Source: Halobacteriales archaeon | GTDB lineage: Archaea; Halobacteriota; Halobacteria; Halobacteriales; SKSH01 | Reading direction: 5' to 3' | Assembly (NCBI GenBank): GCA_007118075.1 | Contig: SKSH01000191.1 | Coordinates: 1-32,512 of the forward strand | DNA: 32,512 bases | Shown here: positions 29,387 to 32,512 of the stretch, piece after piece | Layout of the letters: each line of letters starts with the position of its first letter | Position numbering within the stretch: position 1 is the stretch's first letter | Notes under the pieces: model-generated | Databases searched by the model: none | The model's input: the letters and a program-made list of their open reading frames with translations, nothing else | What the model was told of the DNA's origin: nothing | Position numbers and translations under genes: made by a program

Positions 29387-29413
29387 GTGCAAAGTAGCTT
29401 CGCTGCTATGCAC
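29387..29413. promoter_or_regulatory. Dyad in the RNA ligase/PIN-partner divergent promoter
   Basis: GTGCA-AAG-TAGC-TTCGCT-GCTA-TGCAC: nine base pairs with a three-base bulge on one side. It covers the minus-strand TATA-like tract of the PIN gene and lies just before the GTATAGC element of the ligase (29429-29435), so a bound factor could control both. Confidence 0.45.
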
Positions 29414-29451
29414 AGGCAACCACTTTGGGTATAGCCACCGAAACCCACCAT

Positions 29452-30558
29452 GTGAACCCGCACGAGCTTCTCGGTCTCGACAACGCAGCGTTCGAGCGTG
29501 TCGCAGACCACCTCCAAACCCGCCGCTTTGAGGAGATCAAGTACCAGTTCCTCCCCGACTACCACAGACAGCTCGAGCGTGGGACCGTCCTCACCGGCCA
29601 GACAGCGGTCCGTGGATTCCCGAAGGTACCACGGACACTCATGCTCGAGGGTGGAATTGCCCGCCACTTCGAGGATGAGATCTACGTTGAAGAGAAGCTC
29701 AATGGCTACAACACCAGGATCGCGAGAATCGACGGTGTTACCTATGGGATCCTCAGGAGCGGGCGGATCTGCCCGTTCACCACCTGGTATGCCCGCGATC
29801 GTCTCGACCTTGAAGATATCTTCGACGCATACCCAGAGCAGGTGCTCTGTGGCGAGATGATCGGACCGGATAATCCGTATACACCACACAGCTACCCCGG
29901 TGTGGAGTCACTCGAGTTTAGGGCATTCGACGTTCGACATCGGGAATCAGGCGTCCCGATGGCTGTCACGACCAGACGGACCGTCCTCGAAGCACATGCC
30001 ATCCCACAGGTCGAGCATTTGGCGACCGTGAGCCCGACCGACGGTCATGAGATAGTTGCCAAGGTGATCGAAGATCTCGATCAAACCGGGCGCGAGGGGA
30101 TCATCATGAAATCCCCATGCGGTACAAAACAGCTCAAGTATACCACCTCATCCGCGAACCAGGGCGACCTCGCGTTCGCCTTCTCGCTCCCGTTCGACTA
30201 CGGTCAAGCGTTCATGTTCAGACGACTCATTCGGGAGGGATTTCAGTCGGTCGAGTTTGATGACGATGCAGCTCGTCGTGAACGTGCCACCTCCCTCGGG
30301 GAGGCCATTTTGACTTCGATGACCGACGCGATCGAGGCCGTCGATGCTGGAGAGCGACTCGCTGAGGACCATGCGGTCACGGCGCCACCGGCGGTTGTTG
30401 ACGACCTCTTGAACCATCTCAGAGAGATGGGTTTGCGCCTCGATATCGTCGAGGATGTCTCTCAGGTGAGTGAACGACACGTCAATTTTCGGAAAATCGT
30501 CCAATCGTCGAACGACAAGATCGACCATTACCTCGATGGAGCGATCGTTAAGGAATAA
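29452..30558 (+). CDS. RNA ligase, archaeal Rnl3 (Pab1020) type
   Basis: ATP-dependent RNA ligase of about 368 residues that seals or circularises RNA in the family prototype from Pyrococcus. The nucleotidyltransferase core holds nucleophile Lys82 in EEKLNGYNTRI, motif III-like VLCGEMIGPDNPYT, motif IV EGIIMK (215-220) and motif V QLKYTTSS. The C-terminal 120 residues are helical, as in the Pab1020 dimerisation region. The start is uncertain; GTG at 29452 follows GTATAGC at about leaderless spacing, while a TTG at 29425 is less likely. It pairs with the divergent PIN-domain gene. Confidence 0.9.
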   Translation: MNPHELLGLDNAAFERVADHLQTRRFEEIKYQFLPDYHRQLERGTVLTGQTAVRGFPKVPRTLMLEGGIARHFEDEIYVEEKLNGYNTRIARIDGVTYGILRSGRICPFTTWYARDRLDLEDIFDAYPEQVLCGEMIGPDNPYTPHSYPGVESLEFRAFDVRHRESGVPMAVTTRRTVLEAHAIPQVEHLATVSPTDGHEIVAKVIEDLDQTGREGIIMKSPCGTKQLKYTTSSANQGDLAFAFSLPFDYGQAFMFRRLIREGFQSVEFDDDAARRERATSLGEAILTSMTDAIEAVDAGERLAEDHAVTAPPAVVDDLLNHLREMGLRLDIVEDVSQVSERHVNFRKIVQSSNDKIDHYLDGAIVKE

Positions 30559-30561
30559 CCC

Positions 30562-31719
30562 TCAGCGAGCCTGGTCGAAGGCTTGATCGAGATCGGCGAT
30601 CAGATCGTCGATGTGCTCGACGCCGACACTGGCTCGGATGAGGCCATCGGCCAGTCCAGATGCCCGACGCTCTTCGGCTGGGACAGCGGCGTGCGTCATC
30701 GTCGCTGGCTGCTCGATCAGACTCTCAACTCCACCGAGGCTCTCAGCCAGCGTGAAAACCGAGAGACTGCTGACGATCTCACTCGCCGTCTCAAGCGCAC
30801 AATCGAGTTCGAAGCTGACCATCCCACCGTAGCCGCTCATCTGCCGTGTGGCGACCTCGTGGCCGGAATGGTCGGGAAGGCCAGGGTAGTAGACCTCATC
30901 GACGAGCGGGTCATCATCCAACCATTCTGCTAGCACCATCGCATTCGAGCAGTGCCGCTCCATGCGGAGCGGGAGCGTCTTCGTCCCACGGAGTACGAGG
31001 AAACACGCGAACGGATCGATCGTCGCTCCAACCGCATTCTGATGGAAGCCGAACGCTTCATCGAGCTCTGCATCATCGGTGAGGAGCGCACCGCCGACAA
31101 CATCGGAGTGACCACCGAGGTACTTCGTCAAGGAGTGGCAAACGAAGTCTGCACCGAGATCCAACGGTCGCTGGAGATACGGGGTCGCGAACGTGTTATC
31201 GACTCCATAGAGGGCGTCGGCTTCAGCTGCCACCTCGGCGATCGCCTCGATATGGACCACCTTCAAGAGTGGATTCGTCGGGGTCTCCAACCAGAGCAAC
31301 TCGGTCTCTGGGCGGACAGCTGATCGAACCGCATCGAGATCGGTCATATCGACGAACGTGAACTCCAGGTCGTATCCCTCGTATACCTGGGTGAAGAGGC
31401 GGTGTGTCCCACCGTAGAGATCTCGCTCGGCGACGACGTGATCGCCCGCCTCGAGCAGGTTCATGACGGTGTTGATCGCGCCCATCCCGCTCGAGAACGC
31501 ACGCCCATACGCAGCCCCCTCGAGGGCTGCGAGGTTCGCCTCGAGCGTCTCTCTGGTCGGATTGCCGGTCCGAGCGTATTCGTAGCCTCGATCATCCCCT
31601 GGGGCATCCTGCTCGAAGGTGGATGACGCGTAAATCGGGGGCATCACCGCCCCGGTGGCCGGGTCTGGTTCCTGTCCGCCGTGGATCGCCGTGGTCTCGA
31701 AGGCGTGCTCCTCGTCCAT
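30562..31719 (-). CDS. Cystathionine gamma-synthase/lyase (PLP-dependent)
   Basis: PLP enzyme of the Cys/Met metabolism family, 385 residues. It has FETTAIHGGQEPDP at the start, the SSTFEQDAPG and YEYARTGNPTRETLE substrate segments, and the PLP lysine Lys199 in DFVCHSLTKYLGGHSDVVGG. The C-terminal domain carries SLGGVESLIEQPATMTHAAV with the family RASGLADGLIRASVGVE pattern. It could make cystathionine, form cysteine from it, or work in methionine synthesis; gene context does not decide. The start at 31719 is chosen; GTG at 31746 would extend it by nine residues. Confidence 0.94.
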   Translation of the reverse strand: MDEEHAFETTAIHGGQEPDPATGAVMPPIYASSTFEQDAPGDDRGYEYARTGNPTRETLEANLAALEGAAYGRAFSSGMGAINTVMNLLEAGDHVVAERDLYGGTHRLFTQVYEGYDLEFTFVDMTDLDAVRSAVRPETELLWLETPTNPLLKVVHIEAIAEVAAEADALYGVDNTFATPYLQRPLDLGADFVCHSLTKYLGGHSDVVGGALLTDDAELDEAFGFHQNAVGATIDPFACFLVLRGTKTLPLRMERHCSNAMVLAEWLDDDPLVDEVYYPGLPDHSGHEVATRQMSGYGGMVSFELDCALETASEIVSSLSVFTLAESLGGVESLIEQPATMTHAAVPAEERRASGLADGLIRASVGVEHIDDLIADLDQAFDQAR

Positions 31720-31759
31720 AGTCGAACACAACGTCGCCAGGGACACAAGACCTTGCGGT

Positions 31760-32098
31760 TCAATACAGCGGGAGGTGACCGGTCACCGAATCGATGTCAG
31801 CTTCCGATGCGGGGCCGATCCCGAGCGTGGTGACCGTCCCCGGTTCGAGTTCGGTCCGACCAGCATCGGTGATGAGGGCTGCTGGAAGGTTGCGACGTAC
31901 GGCTTCACGCTCAAGCTCCTCGAGGGCAGCCTTCGTCGGTACCCGAAGCACCACCTTGCGCTGTCCTCGAGCCAACCACGCATCACGATCGGCGTTATCG
32001 GTCACATCGGCCGCACTGACCGCCGCATGGGCGACCTGGGCCGCGAGTTTGCCGACGCCAAGATCGAGATCGCCACGGACCACGATCACCTGCTTCAT
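31760..32098 (-). CDS. pth2: Peptidyl-tRNA hydrolase, archaeal type Pth2
   Basis: Releases peptides from prematurely dropped peptidyl-tRNA. The 112-residue Pth2 begins MKQVIVVRGDLDLGVGKLAAQ, with GKLAAQVAHAAVSA (residues 16-29) and KVVLRVPTKAALEELE. It continues with LITDAGRTELEPGTVTTLGIGP, which holds the conserved D-A-G-R-T active-site segment. Length and motifs are complete. It is 40 bases upstream of cystathionine gamma-synthase on the same strand and is followed on the plus strand by the dCTP deaminase promoter. Confidence 0.96.
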   Translation of the reverse strand: MKQVIVVRGDLDLGVGKLAAQVAHAAVSAADVTDNADRDAWLARGQRKVVLRVPTKAALEELEREAVRRNLPAALITDAGRTELEPGTVTTLGIGPASEADIDSVTGHLPLY

Positions 32099-32191
32099 CA
32101 GATGGAGTCGGTCCCGCCGAGGGTAAAATCCTGGCTATCGACCGTGGGCAGAAACGGGAGGATTATTTGGTCCGACGGGGTGGGTCGGCAT

Positions 32192-32512
32192 ATGATCCTC
32201 TCTGACCGGGACATCAAGAAGCGACTCGAGGAGGGGTCGCTTGTGATCGATCCGCTCGATGATCCGGAGCTGCAGATCCAACCGGCGAGTGTCGATCTCA
32301 GACTCGGCGGCGAGTTCCTCGAGTTTCGACAGAGCAACATCCCATACATCAACCCTGATAGCCCGGCGCAGGTCGAGGATTACACCCAACGGACGATCGT
32401 CGAGGACGTCGAGATCATCGGACAGACAACACTCGACTCGGGAACGAACGTCGAGCACTACAACACGGACAAATTCATCCTCCATCCGGGAGATTTCGTC
32501 CTTGGCACTACC
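32192..32512 (+). CDS. dcd: dCTP deaminase, 5' part (cut by window end)
   Basis: An open frame from ATG 32192 to the last base, 107 codons, beginning MILSDRDIKKRLEEGSLVID. It contains the family motif LQIQPASVDLRLGGEFLEF (about residues 29-47) and ILHPGDFVLG, matching the trimeric dCTP deaminase/dUTPase fold. dCTP deaminase converts dCTP to dUTP for thymidylate synthesis; some archaeal homologues also cleave dUTP. About half of a normal 190-200 residue protein is visible. TTATTTGG (about 32163-32170) lies at leaderless spacing before the ATG. Confidence 0.93.
   Translation, partial: MILSDRDIKKRLEEGSLVIDPLDDPELQIQPASVDLRLGGEFLEFRQSNIPYINPDSPAQVEDYTQRTIVEDVEIIGQTTLDSGTNVEHYNTDKFILHPGDFVLGTT

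Noticed and set aside
1..32512. CRISPR arrays, tRNA or rRNA genes and intact insertion sequences
   Set aside because: No regularly spaced repeats, cloverleaf-like segments or transposase genes were recognised on either strand.

Overview
The window reads as chromosomal DNA of a haloarchaeon (class Halobacteria), with a GC content that looks mid-range for the group (judged by eye, not calculated). The evidence is the very acidic proteins, the archaeal ribosomal stalk genes (rpl11, rpl1, rpl10, rpl12), aEF-1beta next to a 59-residue zinc-finger protein of the HVO_2753 type, archaeal Pth2, a PAC2 family protein, ADP-forming acetyl-CoA synthetase and an archaeal Rnl3-type RNA ligase with its PIN-domain partner. 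Many genes also have a T/A-rich box centred about 27-29 bases before the start codon and no Shine-Dalgarno sequence, which is the leaderless arrangement common in haloarchaea. No rRNA, tRNA, CRISPR array or intact insertion sequence was seen. This is mostly an ordinary core-genome region.

Layout. 1-5200: Asp-box beta-propeller protein, SlyD-like FKBP isomerase divergent from a UspA protein, a 47-residue orphan, a hairpin cluster resembling an IS200/IS605 end, a PAC2 protein, a GalE-like epimerase, a short FAD-domain protein and a DUF5789 protein. 5200-8220: two small membrane proteins, a sulfite-oxidase-like domain protein divergent from a VOC protein, two overlapping crcB fluoride-channel genes and a THEP1-type NTPase. 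8212-11375 (minus): a BioD/DRTGG phosphotransacetylase-like protein and a fused ADP-forming acetate-CoA ligase, probably acting together in acetyl-CoA/acetate metabolism. 11376-13663: an AT-rich control region with a strong palindrome, a DoxX protein, a four-helix membrane protein and a flavin-monooxygenase-like (DUF7388-type) protein behind a short leaderless upstream ORF.

13674-20760: an M24 (creatinase/aminopeptidase-like) protein with an altered metal site divergent from a GNAT acetyltransferase; a tandem-duplicated EthD protein coupled to an HD-domain protein; a zinc-finger/transmembrane/His-rich protein; a second epimerase; a ThDP-dependent enzyme; and CutA. 20821-24219: rpl11, a PHP-domain gene, then rpl1-rpl10-rpl12 with a structured leader that looks like the L1 autoregulatory site. 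24265-28709: MsrA, a Tat lipoprotein, a TctA-like permease, a small unknown protein, then the zinc-finger/aEF-1beta pair. 28706-32512: PIN-domain partner and RNA ligase (divergent), cystathionine gamma-synthase, Pth2, and the beginning of a dCTP deaminase cut by the window end.

The most interesting items are the L1-type mRNA leader, the RNA ligase/PIN pair with a dyad over its intergenic promoter, the two short upstream ORFs (before crcB and before the DUF7388-type gene), the EthD-EthD/HD pair, the orphan IS605-like hairpins and the long operator-like palindrome upstream of doxX. Function calls rest on motif recognition from memory; no database search was possible.
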